DNA from: a virus | Strand: one strand, 5' to 3' | DNA length: 26,066 nt | IMG/VR virus record: IMGVR_UViG_3300046010_004709 | Span: 1-26,066 of that record | Shown: piece after piece, positions 1 to 6,201 of the stretch | How positions within the stretch are numbered: the stretch's first letter is position 1 | Layout: each line of letters begins with the position of its first letter | Position numbers and translations under genes: made by a program | Notes under the pieces: generated by a model | What the model was told of the DNA's origin: nothing | Seen by the model: the letters and a program-made list of their open reading frames with translations, nothing else | Databases searched by the model: none

Positions 1-270
1 ATGGCGCGGCATTTAGCTCAGACGGCTTTTGTAATTACGTCGGGCTATCGCTGCGAGTCGCACAATAAATCTGTTGGCGGCAAGCCTGACAGCTCGCATT
101 TACGCGGCAAAGCTGCTGATATTAAATTTGCGTCAAGCGCGCAATCGTTCAAAATTGTTAAAGCGCTATTCGATGCCGGATTTAACAGAATTGGCTACAA
201 TCAAAAGCATGGATTTTTCCATGTTGATTGTGACAGCTCGTTACCGCAAAACGTGTTTTTTAATTACTGA
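1..270 (+). CDS. M15-family peptidase endolysin, probably 5'-truncated by the window edge
   Basis: The product should cleave the peptide part of peptidoglycan at lysis. The 89 residues contain the zinc-site pattern of M15 peptidases: S-H-x-x-G-x-A-x-D at residues 32-40 (H33 and D40 metal ligands) and H-V-D at 74-76 (H74 third ligand, D76). The substrate-site motif SGYRC at 14-18 is also typical of the M15_3 type. Family members are usually 120-150 residues with more sequence before SGYR, and the ATG is the first base of the window, so the real start is probably upstream. A holin gene follows after 8 nt, supporting a lysis role. Family assignment is from motifs only. Confidence 0.85.
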   Translation: MARHLAQTAFVITSGYRCESHNKSVGGKPDSSHLRGKAADIKFASSAQSFKIVKALFDAGFNRIGYNQKHGFFHVDCDSSLPQNVFFNY

Positions 271-278
271 GGTGCAGA

Positions 279-716
279 ATGAATCCACTAGACGCACTGT
301 TTGAACTCGGCAAAACAGCAATAGAAAAGATTTGGCCGGATCCGTCAAAGCGAGCAGAGGAACTTTTCAAACTTGAGAAGCTGAAACAAGACGGCGATTT
401 GGCAAAGCTGCAATCTGAAGTTTCTTTGATGCTCGGGCAAATTGAGATCAACAAAGTAGAAGCGCAGCATCCGTCAGTTTTCGTAGCTGGTGCGCGCCCT
501 GCTGTTATGTGGATTGGTGCTTTTGGCTTGGCTTATGCTGCTGTGCTTGAGCCAATAGCACGATTTATGGCGCGGGTTGTGTTTGAATATTCCGGAGACT
601 TTCCAGTGTTAGATACAACAATCACAATGCAGGTATTGTTTGGCATACTTGGCTTAGGCGCATATCGCACTTACGAGAAAACCAAAGAAGTGCAGACTGA
701 CAGGACTGGCAAATGA
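279..716 (+). CDS. Holin of the 3-TM / gene-transfer-agent release type
   Basis: This 145-residue protein begins with a charged amphipathic region (IWPDPSKRAEE at 19-29, then a Lys/Glu-rich helix with coiled-coil character), followed by E-I-N-x-x-E-A and F-V-A-G-A-R-P, a layout I recognise from the GTA_holin_3TM family. Hydrophobic segments lie at about 75-95 and 115-130. It would sit in the inner membrane and time release of the endolysin encoded just upstream. SD GAGGTG precedes the ATG. Its stop overlaps the next start as ATGA. Family call is good; number of membrane passes is not certain. Confidence 0.8.
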   Translation: MNPLDALFELGKTAIEKIWPDPSKRAEELFKLEKLKQDGDLAKLQSEVSLMLGQIEINKVEAQHPSVFVAGARPAVMWIGAFGLAYAAVLEPIARFMARVVFEYSGDFPVLDTTITMQVLFGILGLGAYRTYEKTKEVQTDRTGK

Positions 717-943
717 GTCGAGCCTACAACCTGCTAATCTCAATCGACCAATTCTTTGCAGTGCTTTTATTCGGCACGCATCCAGATCAAACTATATCCG
801 GCTATGTTGGCTACAAAGCGCTGACTACTGACAAAAAGCGGTATAAACTATACCAATGGTTTATCAATTCACTGTTTCGACCTTGGCAAAAGAATCATTG
901 CTTTGAGTCGATAGAATGGGACAGGCTTAATGAGCGCAAATAA
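713..943 (+). CDS. Small conserved phage protein next to the lysis genes
   Basis: The 76-residue product is rich in aromatic residues (ISIDQFFAVLLFGTHPDQT near the N-terminus and CFESIEWDR near the C-terminus). I recall similar small proteins beside holin/endolysin genes in gammaproteobacterial phages, without a known function. The N-terminal 20 residues are hydrophobic and could contact a membrane, but there is no clear signal peptide or lipobox, so a spanin call is not supported. It overlaps the holin stop by ATGA and the next gene by 14 nt, so translation is probably coupled. Confidence 0.65.
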   Translation: MSRAYNLLISIDQFFAVLLFGTHPDQTISGYVGYKALTTDKKRYKLYQWFINSLFRPWQKNHCFESIEWDRLNERK

Positions 944-1799
944 CATTGCAGAGACAAGCACAAGTACAGGCACTGGCAACTTTACGCTTGCTGGCGCTTG
1001 GTCACAGTCAGGCACTTTTAATACTGGCAATTTGACTTTCAACAGCTTTTACGGAACGAATCACGTTTTCCCTTACATGATCCGCGACACTTCCGGCAAT
1101 TGGGAAAGCGGCGAAGGTTACTTAAGCGCATCTACTACGCTTGTGCGTCAAAACGTGTTTAATAATTCATTAGGCACAACAGCAAAGATTAACTTTTCAG
1201 CAGGTGACAAACTCGTCTTTGTGCCAACTGATGCAAGAGGTTACGGTGGGCGGATGCTTAATAACGTCAACTGGCAACTGCCAGGGCCCACAGTAGGCAT
1301 ACGCGGCGAGATAACGCTCACTGCAAACAGACTTTACATTGCGCCAATCATTGTGCAAGCGCCAATTAAACTTTCATCAATTGGAATTACTGTTACTTTA
1401 TTGGCTGCAAGTTCATCTGCTCGCATTGGTCTTTATAACCTACTAAAACAGCCGGACGGCGGCAATGGTTATGACACCAACTTCACGTTACTAACTGACC
1501 TTGGCACTGTCGATGTCAGCACTACAGGCATCAAGCCAATTACAACAACTTTAAAACTTGGCCAAGGCGTTTACGGTTTCGCGGTTATCAGTAACGGCGC
1601 ACCAAAACTAATGGCAGGCGGGACAAACTTGATGGACATGGGTATTTCAGGCAATAGCTATCAATATAATCCTGTCTCTTATTGGTACAACGACAACGCA
1701 CCGTCATTCTCAGCGCTTCCGTCAACCACTCGCGGCGATATGCCTGTTATAATGAACTCTGGCGCTCCGCAGGTTATGTTTAGAGGTGGCATTCAATGA
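930..1799 (+). CDS. Probable virion or tail-associated beta-rich protein
   Basis: This 289-residue protein starts with a Ser/Thr/Gly-rich stretch (ETSTSTGTGNFTLAGA at 8-23) and continues with FPYMIRDTSGNWESGEGYL and FSAGDKLVF. Modules of this pattern occur at the N-terminus of many phage virion proteins, where they may attach a fibre or receptor-binding part. The rest (residues ~110-289) is low in charge and rich in Gly, Thr and Asn, as in beta-structured fibre or sialidase-like folds. No catalytic motif is visible. It overlaps its neighbours by 14 and 4 nt. The structural role is inferred from composition and position. Confidence 0.55.
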   Translation: MSANNIAETSTSTGTGNFTLAGAWSQSGTFNTGNLTFNSFYGTNHVFPYMIRDTSGNWESGEGYLSASTTLVRQNVFNNSLGTTAKINFSAGDKLVFVPTDARGYGGRMLNNVNWQLPGPTVGIRGEITLTANRLYIAPIIVQAPIKLSSIGITVTLLAASSSARIGLYNLLKQPDGGNGYDTNFTLLTDLGTVDVSTTGIKPITTTLKLGQGVYGFAVISNGAPKLMAGGTNLMDMGISGNSYQYNPVSYWYNDNAPSFSALPSTTRGDMPVIMNSGAPQVMFRGGIQ

Positions 1800-2290
1800 T
1801 TAACTACATCGAGCTTGGCATTGGTTTGCATGAATACTTAGCGAAAGAAGGCGTATTTCTTGAGCAGTCGCAAAGCGGCGAATGGCTATCAAACGCAAGC
1901 GACGAGCGAGTAAATAACCTGATCGCATCTTATAACCCTTGGGGCGCTGAGAAAGCTAAAAAACTAATCGATATTAACGAATGGTTTCAGGCTGAAGTGG
2001 AGAAGCTCACATCAGGAACTACACAAGCAGAGCGCGACTCATGGTCTGTGCAAGTAAGCGAGGCTTACGGCTATCGGTCAATCTCAATGCTTGCTGCAAT
2101 GGCTCAGGCTCGCGGCATTGAAGTCGAAACGCTTGTGATGAAAGTTAAAGCCAAAGCTGAGTTATTCTCTGTGTTGTACGGAAGATTGCAGGGCGCAAAA
2201 GATGCGCTAGAGGATAAAGTTAAAGCTCTACCTGATGCCGGAGAGTTGCACCGCTTGCCAGAACTTTGGGCCATTAAATGTACGGGCTAG
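1796..2290 (+). CDS. Tail-fibre-assembly-like protein
   Basis: The 164-residue protein is mostly helical. The central part (EWFQAEVEKLTSG at about 63-75, then W-S-V-Q and ARGIEVETL) resembles the C-terminal region of phage tail-fibre assembly proteins (XkdW/DUF4376-like), in which a helical domain of this kind ends the protein. It starts in an ATGA overlap with the preceding probable virion gene and itself overlaps the next gene by 13 nt, a position that fits a chaperone for one of them. The match is partial and from memory. Confidence 0.45.
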   Translation: MINYIELGIGLHEYLAKEGVFLEQSQSGEWLSNASDERVNNLIASYNPWGAEKAKKLIDINEWFQAEVEKLTSGTTQAERDSWSVQVSEAYGYRSISMLAAMAQARGIEVETLVMKVKAKAELFSVLYGRLQGAKDALEDKVKALPDAGELHRLPELWAIKCTG

Positions 2291-2847
2291 CTCATAATGG
2301 GTTAATGCAATTCGGCACTGTTGCAAGCTTTGATGCAGCTCCGCCTAGTGGGACTGTCATAGCTTTCACAATGCCGCAAATGGCAGTGTCAGTGTCAGGA
2401 AGCGTTTCAGCTCCAAGCATTGCAGCAACGATTGCAGTGACAATGCCGCAAATGACTGTATCGGCAGTTGCTGGTAATGCTGCGCCAGGCATTGCGGCGT
2501 CAATCAGCTTTACTATGCCACAAATGCAAGTTGCTGCGGTTGGCTCAGTTTCAGCGCCTAGCGTTGCTGCCGTCGTAAACTTCACCATGCCGCAAATGGT
2601 TGTTGCTTCAGTAGCATCAAGCACAGCTCCAAATGTAAGTGCATCTGTTTCAGTGCTTATGCCGCAAATGACGGTAAGCGCTACAGGCAGAAGCGGCGAC
2701 GGTGCTATAATTGCTTTTACTATGCCGCAAATGAGAATTGACGTTATTGCTGACGTTCCATTGCCGCAAGAGCCAGAGAGATCGCTTTACACGCCAGACA
2801 ATAAAAGATGGCAAAACAGTATTTTCTTTAAAAACACTTACAGATAA
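2278..2847 (+). CDS. Repeat protein with six MPQM motifs, probable virion component
   Basis: The 189-residue protein is built from repeats. The unit is 24 residues beginning with T-M-P-Q-M, followed by alternating small and hydrophobic residues (V-S-V-S-G-S-type strands) and A-P-S-x-A-A. Four units are exactly 24 residues, the fifth is 21, and a sixth MPQM ends the array; a short unrelated tail (EPERSLYTPDNKRW) follows. The pattern predicts a stacked beta fold such as a fibre or spike shaft. The ATG at 2278 has no good SD and is within the previous gene; ATG at 2305 (residue 10) is an alternative. It is followed by another beta-rich gene. Confidence 0.6.
   Translation: MYGLAHNGLMQFGTVASFDAAPPSGTVIAFTMPQMAVSVSGSVSAPSIAATIAVTMPQMTVSAVAGNAAPGIAASISFTMPQMQVAAVGSVSAPSVAAVVNFTMPQMVVASVASSTAPNVSASVSVLMPQMTVSATGRSGDGAIIAFTMPQMRIDVIADVPLPQEPERSLYTPDNKRWQNSIFFKNTYR
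2368..2733 (+). repeat. In-frame 72-bp tandem repeats encoding the MPQM units
   Basis: Units start at 2368, 2440, 2512, 2584 and 2656 (the last is 63 bp), with a final MPQM at 2719-2733. The nucleotide core ATGCC(G/A)CAAATG is conserved in all six copies, while flanking positions vary mostly as conservative residue changes. This suggests old duplications under protein-level selection rather than a recent expansion. Confidence 0.9.
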
Positions 2848-2857
2848 GGGGCTAATC

Positions 2858-3202
2858 ATGCCATCACTTAACACAACAGCACGCGATTACATGGCTAGCT
2901 CTATTAGTACAGGCTGGTCTACTGCAACGCTTACCATATTGGCAGGCGGCACAACTTTAGCAACTCACACGCTGACAGGCTTTGGCGCACCATCAAGCGG
3001 AGTCATTACAGCCTCGGCCATTGCATCAGCTACGATTGCAGCGACTGGCACAGCAACAAGCGCCACGTTAACGCTATCAGGGCGCACGCTAACTCTGTCA
3101 ATTGGCACAAGTGGAACTGAGGTGGTGGTTCCGACATTGAGTTATGTATCGGGCGGCACAAGCTCGATAACTAGCTTAACGATTACTTATCCGGCATCAT
3201 AA
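2858..3202 (+). CDS. Small beta-rich probable virion protein
   Basis: The ATG at 2858 is chosen because AAGGGG lies 6 nt upstream; an open frame extends back to 2738 but overlaps the preceding gene with no SD. The 114-residue product (MPSLNTTARDYMASS start) is almost free of charge after residue 12 and rich in Thr, Ser, Ala, Gly with alternating hydrophobics (SATLTLSGRTLTLSIGTSG), as in beta-sandwich or Ig-like decoration domains. It is the last gene of the rightward unit and is followed at once by a terminator. No specific family is recognised. Confidence 0.6.
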   Translation: MPSLNTTARDYMASSISTGWSTATLTILAGGTTLATHTLTGFGAPSSGVITASAIASATIAATGTATSATLTLSGRTLTLSIGTSGTEVVVPTLSYVSGGTSSITSLTITYPAS

Positions 3203-3203
3203 G

Positions 3204-3231
3204 AAAAGGCGCATCAAGCGCCTTTCTTTAT
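3204..3231. terminator. Two-way intrinsic terminator between convergent units
   Basis: Stem AAAGGCGC (3205-3212), loop ATCAA, stem GCGCCTTT (3218-3225), followed by TCTTTAT on the + strand and preceded by A-rich sequence that gives a U tract on the - strand. It ends the rightward virion unit (stop at 3200-3202) and the leftward unit; the stop of the leftward gene (3214-3216) is inside the loop. Confidence 0.85.
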
Positions 3232-3666
3232 CAATCCGATTTCGTATTTCAATCGGTTATACATCGAGACAGTGACACCGACAACGGCGCAGGCTTCTTT
3301 TGTTGTCATGCCATCTTTGCATAGCGTATAGACTTGCTTAATCTTTGCGTTTCGCTTCTTCACCGATTCAGAGTAAGTCAGCCCGAGATTACGCTGCGCA
3401 GCTCTGACTGTGTTTGTACACATGCCAAGGCTTGACGCGATAAAGTTTGCTGAATACTTCTGCTGTTTAATCATTTCAAGCAATCGTGCATCTTTGCTGC
3501 TGCGCTGATTGTATCGCACCTTAACACCCATGGATTCACAGATAGCCACGACCTTAGTCGCTTTAAAGCCGAACTTATTCCCGATAAGACTTGCTGTCAT
3601 GTTTGACTTTGCAAGCTCTGCGATCAAGTGTTTGTCTTCCTGAGATACTAGATTTAAATTAACCAT
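3214..3666 (-). CDS. Protein with three HTH-like segments, probable DNA-binding regulator
   Basis: The 150-residue basic protein contains three similar ~45-residue units: residues ~9-50 (KHLIAELAKSN...IGNKFGFKATKVVAICESMG), ~57-97 (LLEMIKQQ...FIASSLGMCTNTVRAAQRNLG) and ~105-145 (QVYTLCKDGMTTKEACAVVG...YNRLKYEIG). Each looks like helix, short turn, recognition helix. A tandem HTH layout resembles transposase-type or resolvase-type HTH repeats used for DNA binding, but no catalytic domain is present. It is the last gene of a nine-gene leftward unit and overlaps the preceding 47-codon gene by 8 nt. Its target is unknown. Confidence 0.65.
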   Translation of the reverse strand: MVNLNLVSQEDKHLIAELAKSNMTASLIGNKFGFKATKVVAICESMGVKVRYNQRSSKDARLLEMIKQQKYSANFIASSLGMCTNTVRAAQRNLGLTYSESVKKRNAKIKQVYTLCKDGMTTKEACAVVGVTVSMYNRLKYEIGLIKKGA

Positions 3667-3802
3667 TTACTTTTACCAATTTTGCCGTTGTTTTATGGTG
3701 CAGATTGCCTTTTGCGTCGATCCAGCCCGAGCCGTAGCTTCTCACGGTTACTAGCTCGCCAGTTTTAAGGATGCGAATTACTGCTGTTTTTGGTTGGTTC
3801 AT
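3659..3802 (-). CDS. 47-residue hypothetical protein
   Basis: This small gene starts at ATG 3802-3800, overlapping the TGA of the upstream gene as ATGA, and ends in TAA at 3659, overlapping the next start by 8 nt. The product (MNQPKTAVIRILKTGELVTV start; then SYGSGWIDAKGNLHHKTTAK) reads like a compact beta-sheet protein: two strands, a G-S-G-W turn and a Lys-rich end. The overlaps on both sides and the lack of any other coding in the gap argue that it is expressed. No family recognised. Confidence 0.7.
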   Translation of the reverse strand: MNQPKTAVIRILKTGELVTVRSYGSGWIDAKGNLHHKTTAKLVKVNG

Positions 3803-4170
3803 GCTGCAAGCTCCGATAGTTCAACAGTTTGCATAGCAACAGGCTGCGCAATCCACTTATTAACGCGCGGCTTATGACCAAAAAACAACTTGCGCACTGA
3901 GTAGATAATGCCGTAATCGACTCCGGTTGCTCGCTTTACTTCGCCCGGCTTTGCGCCTCTGTTGGTAGTTAAGTAATCATAAACCATCCGGCTAGCTGTG
4001 CCTTGCTTTGGTTTATCCTGCACCGGACAGCGGATAGGCTCCGGCGCGATTTCGTTGTACTGAATACGCACTCGCACAACATAATTAAGCGTAGTCGGCA
4101 CTAGCTCGACGATTTGCTTATTTGTCAAGCCTTGCTCGATTGCGGCCATGATTTGGCTTTTGAGGTTCAT
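3799..4170 (-). CDS. Protein with two HTH-like segments
   Basis: The start at ATG 4170 (MNLKSQIMAAI) is chosen because it overlaps the upstream TGA as ATGA and has GGGAG/GGAAG upstream; an ATG at 4185 is in-frame but lies within the previous gene. The 123-residue product has an N-terminal HTH-like segment (IEQGLTNKQIVELVPTTLNYVVRVR) and a second winged-helix-like segment (ASRMVYDYLTTNRGAKPGEVKRATGVDYGIIYSVRKLF). This suggests a small DNA-binding regulator, one of three in this leftward unit. Confidence 0.6.
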   Translation of the reverse strand: MNLKSQIMAAIEQGLTNKQIVELVPTTLNYVVRVRIQYNEIAPEPIRCPVQDKPKQGTASRMVYDYLTTNRGAKPGEVKRATGVDYGIIYSVRKLFFGHKPRVNKWIAQPVAMQTVELSELAA

Positions 4171-4379
4171 AACTTCCGCTCCCAAATTTCAGCAAATCGT
4201 AAAAGTTCACTAACTCCAGGCTTATTCTGCAATTTCGCAAACTCGGCATTTTCTAACAAGTCGCAATCATCTGCGAAACGATAGCCGGAGTCAAAACAGA
4301 TAGACTCGACGGCTTTGTATAATTCATCTTGGTTGCGAGCCTTGATGATGCTCGCTTTTGCTTCGGCTAGACCTTTCAT
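4167..4379 (-). CDS. 70-residue hypothetical protein
   Basis: The start is placed at ATG 4379 (MKGLAEAKASI), which overlaps the TGA of the upstream membrane-protein gene as ATGA. The protein is helical and mixed in charge (ASIIKARNQDELYKAVES; DDCDLLENAEFAKLQNK; LLRFAEIWERKL) with no membrane segment and two Cys. It ends in an ATGA overlap with the next HTH gene. No family recognised; overlaps on both sides support that it is a real gene. Confidence 0.6.
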   Translation of the reverse strand: MKGLAEAKASIIKARNQDELYKAVESICFDSGYRFADDCDLLENAEFAKLQNKPGVSELLRFAEIWERKL

Positions 4380-4546
4380 TTCTGCCCCCAAGGCTTATCG
4401 TTACCAGTGCGCAGAAACTTCTCAAAGTCTGCACGAATCCGGTCATTCTCTTCAATCCGGCGCGCATCTTTGCGAGCGTCGCGGATGACTAATGCAATCA
4501 GCACGATACCGGCAATTGCGCATAAGATTGCAAGTGTTGTGTTCAT
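4376..4546 (-). CDS. 56-residue single-pass membrane protein
   Basis: The start at ATG 4546 (MNTTLAILCAIAG) is preceded by GGAG 8 nt upstream and overlaps the TGA of the 40-residue gene upstream as ATGA; an earlier ATG at 4612 would overlap that gene entirely. Residues 4-20 form one strongly hydrophobic helix, followed by a very charged tail (RDARKDARRIEENDRIRADF) probably facing the cytoplasm (positive-inside rule). Small proteins with this design can be membrane-anchored inhibitors or superinfection factors, but nothing specific is supported here. Confidence 0.65.
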   Translation of the reverse strand: MNTTLAILCAIAGIVLIALVIRDARKDARRIEENDRIRADFEKFLRTGNDKPWGQK

Positions 4547-4665
4547 TTTGCTAGCTCCATAAAAAACACATAAATCACGTAGAAAAACAAAGCCATTGTC
4601 GGCACACACCAAGCCAAGCCTTCAAAGAAGCGAGACTTGAAACACTTCCGGCGATCGTTACGCAT
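4543..4665 (-). CDS. 40-residue membrane protein
   Basis: This short gene starts at ATG 4665 with AAGGA 8 nt upstream and ends in TGA at 4543. The first 12 residues are very basic (MRNDRRKCFKSR), then residues 16-35 are hydrophobic and aromatic (GLAWCVPTMALFFYVIYVFF), giving a single N-in membrane helix. It overlaps the upstream stop by 8 nt and the downstream start as ATGA, so it fills an otherwise empty 45-nt gap in a continuous chain of overlapping genes. Two tandem single-pass membrane genes are thus adjacent; function unknown. Confidence 0.65.
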   Translation of the reverse strand: MRNDRRKCFKSRFFEGLAWCVPTMALFFYVIYVFFMELAK

Positions 4666-4993
4666 AAATAATTCCTTCTATCTGTGCAATTGCTGATTGT
4701 AGGTTTTCGACTGTTAAGTCAGTGGTCGGAATAAACCAAGAGCTTTCATTGTCTAGCGTCATTACGCTAAAGTGCCCGCAGCCGTCGTTGGTGTATACGT
4801 TGGCAAATAGCTTGTTGCTCATGTTGCTTGTTGCAAAGCACAGCGCGTAAAGCTCGCCAGTTAGCTGCATGATTACTGGGTTGATCTGCATATCGATTAA
4901 ACGAGATGCGCGCTCACGTTTGGCTGTTGACCATTTCTTTACTGAGTTTGGAGACAGGTTGTGCGCCTTGGCGATTTCTTTTGTTGGTTTCAT
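4658..4993 (-). CDS. 111-residue protein with N-terminal HTH-like segment
   Basis: The start at ATG 4993 (MKPTKEIAKAHN) is supported by AAGGA 8 nt upstream; a longer frame to 5137 overlaps the upstream gene and has no SD. Residues 4-27 (TKEIAKAHNLSPNSVKKWST) look like an HTH, similar to Cro/XRE-type helices 2-3. The rest (NPVIMQLTGELYALCFATSN; DGCGHFSVMTLDNESSW) forms a separate alpha/beta domain with four Cys, unrecognised. It may be a regulator with a sensing domain; this is inference. Confidence 0.55.
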   Translation of the reverse strand: MKPTKEIAKAHNLSPNSVKKWSTAKRERASRLIDMQINPVIMQLTGELYALCFATSNMSNKLFANVYTNDGCGHFSVMTLDNESSWFIPTTDLTVENLQSAIAQIEGIIYA

Positions 4994-5003
4994 TTTATAT
5001 TCC

Positions 5004-5162
5004 TTACCAGGTTGATTTGCCAAATTGCTCTTGTACATATTCAGGAACTTCTGCGTGATGATAATCACCATTTGCCCAAACATACCAGCCGCGCGGCCAG
5101 TTATCTTGGTCGTCTGCAAACATTGCACCACCATCATGGTAAAACACTGTGAATTCTTTCAT
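5004..5162 (-). CDS. 52-residue acidic hypothetical protein
   Basis: Two in-frame ATGs are close; ATG 5162 (MKEFTVFYHDGG) is preferred because AAGGA is 8 nt upstream, against 2 nt for ATG 5168. The product is acidic and rich in aromatic residues (DDQDNWPRGWYVWANGDYHH), with repeated Trp and His, and ends QFGKSTW. This composition is common among small anti-host phage proteins that mimic nucleic-acid surfaces, but no match is recognised. It is the second gene of the leftward unit. Confidence 0.55.
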   Translation of the reverse strand: MKEFTVFYHDGGAMFADDQDNWPRGWYVWANGDYHHAEVPEYVQEQFGKSTW

Positions 5163-5192
5163 TTTCATATTCCTTAAGTTTAAAAGCTGCAA

Positions 5193-5381
5193 TTAGATTG
5201 CAGCGATTGAGTAGCCATAGCCGAGGTATGCATTCTGCTCTGTGAAGTGCTTTGCAGATTTTTCAGCTTTTTGTTTTGCGGTCATTGCGAACGTTGCTTT
5301 TCCTGCGCCAGCATCATCAGAGAACGTTGCAACAACGAAGTCTGTTGAGTCTGGGCCGTTTTCGATTACTTGATAATTCAT
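5193..5381 (-). CDS. 62-residue hypothetical protein, first gene of the leftward unit
   Basis: The ATG at 5381 follows a strong SD (GGAAGGA, 9-10 nt upstream). The protein starts with a short beta-like part (MNYQVIENGPDSTDFVVATF) and continues as a Lys/Ala-rich helix (ATFAMTAKQKAEKSAKHF), ending hydrophobic (GYGYSIAAI). It lies about 40 nt downstream of the promoter at 5427-5455 and so should be made early and strongly. No family recognised. Confidence 0.6.
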   Translation of the reverse strand: MNYQVIENGPDSTDFVVATFSDDAGAGKATFAMTAKQKAEKSAKHFTEQNAYLGYGYSIAAI

Positions 5382-5426
5382 TTTCTTTTTCCTTCCGTTG
5401 TCGGCATTATTGCCTGCGATGGATTT

Positions 5427-5455
5427 AATATAATACCGTTACCGCTAACGGTCAA
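5427..5455 (-). promoter_or_regulatory. Leftward sigma70 promoter with operator-like palindrome in the spacer
   Basis: On the - strand: -35 TTGACC (5455-5450), 17-nt spacer, -10 TATATT (5432-5427). An 18-bp inverted repeat ACCGTTACCGCTAACGGT (arms 7, loop 4; 5435-5452) covers the spacer and part of the -35, where a bound repressor would block polymerase. It drives the nine-gene unit ending at 3214. Confidence 0.75.
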
Positions 5456-5465
5456 GCGTTAAAGC

Positions 5466-5491
5466 AAAAAAAAGGCGAATTATTTTTCGCC
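5466..5491 (-). terminator. Intrinsic terminator of the leftward replication/recombination unit
   Basis: Read on the - strand: stem GGCGAA, loop AAATAA, stem TTCGCC, then eight T (A tract 5466-5473 on +). The stop codon (5480-5482) of the preceding gene lies in the loop. It separates this unit from the promoter at 5427-5455, which starts 11 nt further on. Confidence 0.85.
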
Positions 5492-6049
5492 TAGTTCCTT
5501 GCTCAACTCTTCCGCCCAGAGTGATAGATAACTAACACCATCTAATAAGCTATCCTGGTGCAGTCTATCCGGCGAGCTGTATTGCCTCACTAGCTTCACC
5601 ATTGTCAGCAATAAACAAACATCCGAGCCAGTCAGTGACTTACCTGTTGCCGCATTAAACGCGCTAGCAGCGGCTGCAAAGCTACGTTCACCCGTTCCAC
5701 TTGCGTCGTATTGCTTTCCGCGCTCAGATTGCACAGCAGCGCAGGCGTTGAGAAATTCGACGGCTGTTTTTGGCTGCGCTTGTTCGTGCTGCTCGCGTTG
5801 TTCGTCGTAGTGCAATCCATCGCCTCCATTGGTTGATATGATATCGATTCTTTCTTCGGTTTCTGGCCATTGTTGTGGGCGCTCAAAATATTCAGAATAC
5901 GCATAAGGTGAATTTTTATAATGCCCATCTGACGAAGAAACCCAGCCAATGCACCAATAATTCCATCCGTATTCATCTTGCATCCACCATAAATCGTTTG
6001 CATAAAACACTGCCCACTCTGGTGCTTCGTCCCAATTCACTATTGCCAT
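5480..6049 (-). CDS. Phage protein with C-terminal DUF6378-like domain
   Basis: The 189-residue protein has two parts. The N-terminal ~55 residues (NWDEAPEWAVFYANDLWWMQDEYG) match small phage modules with W-x-x-A-P-E-W-A that carry many aromatics. After a Gln/Glu-rich linker, residues ~95-187 (AVQSERGKQYD; GSDVCLLLTMVKLVRQYSSP; DSLLDGVSYLSLWAEEL) match my memory of the DUF6378 helical domain, whose acidic helix pairs resemble MazG-like folds; enzyme activity is not shown. It is the last gene before the terminator and starts inside the end of a 53-codon gene (10-nt overlap). Confidence 0.65.
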   Translation of the reverse strand: MAIVNWDEAPEWAVFYANDLWWMQDEYGWNYWCIGWVSSSDGHYKNSPYAYSEYFERPQQWPETEERIDIISTNGGDGLHYDEQREQHEQAQPKTAVEFLNACAAVQSERGKQYDASGTGERSFAAAASAFNAATGKSLTGSDVCLLLTMVKLVRQYSSPDRLHQDSLLDGVSYLSLWAEELSKELGEK

Positions 6050-6201
6050 GATTTCAACCCCATCTTAATCCGCTTCTGATTCCACTTACACGCCATCTTA
6101 ATGGCGTCCTCAATATCTTTCTCGTTCGGCTCGTCACGATTGCGCTCAAGGCATAGCTGTTGCGCTGTGATTAGCTCGAATTCGGTTGGTGGTAGGTTCA
6201 T
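6040..6201 (-). CDS. 53-residue hypothetical protein
   Basis: The ATG at 6201-6199 overlaps the upstream TGA as ATGA and the TAG at 6042-6040 lies 10 nt inside the next gene. The product is a charged helical protein (LPPTEFELITAQQLCLERNR; DEPNEKDIEDAIKMACKWNQ; ending KRIKMGLKSWQ): acidic in the middle and basic at the end. Overlaps on both sides and an SD-like TTGGA upstream support expression. No family recognised. Confidence 0.7.
   Translation of the reverse strand: MNLPPTEFELITAQQLCLERNRDEPNEKDIEDAIKMACKWNQKRIKMGLKSWQ

Noticed and set aside
2292-2624. 110-codon open frame on the - strand
   Set aside because: It is antisense to the MPQM repeat gene and simply reflects its repeats; no SD or context.
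2738-2857. Upstream extension of the 2858 gene to ATG 2738
   Set aside because: It would overlap the MPQM gene by over 100 nt with no SD, while ATG 2858 has AAGGGG at the right distance.
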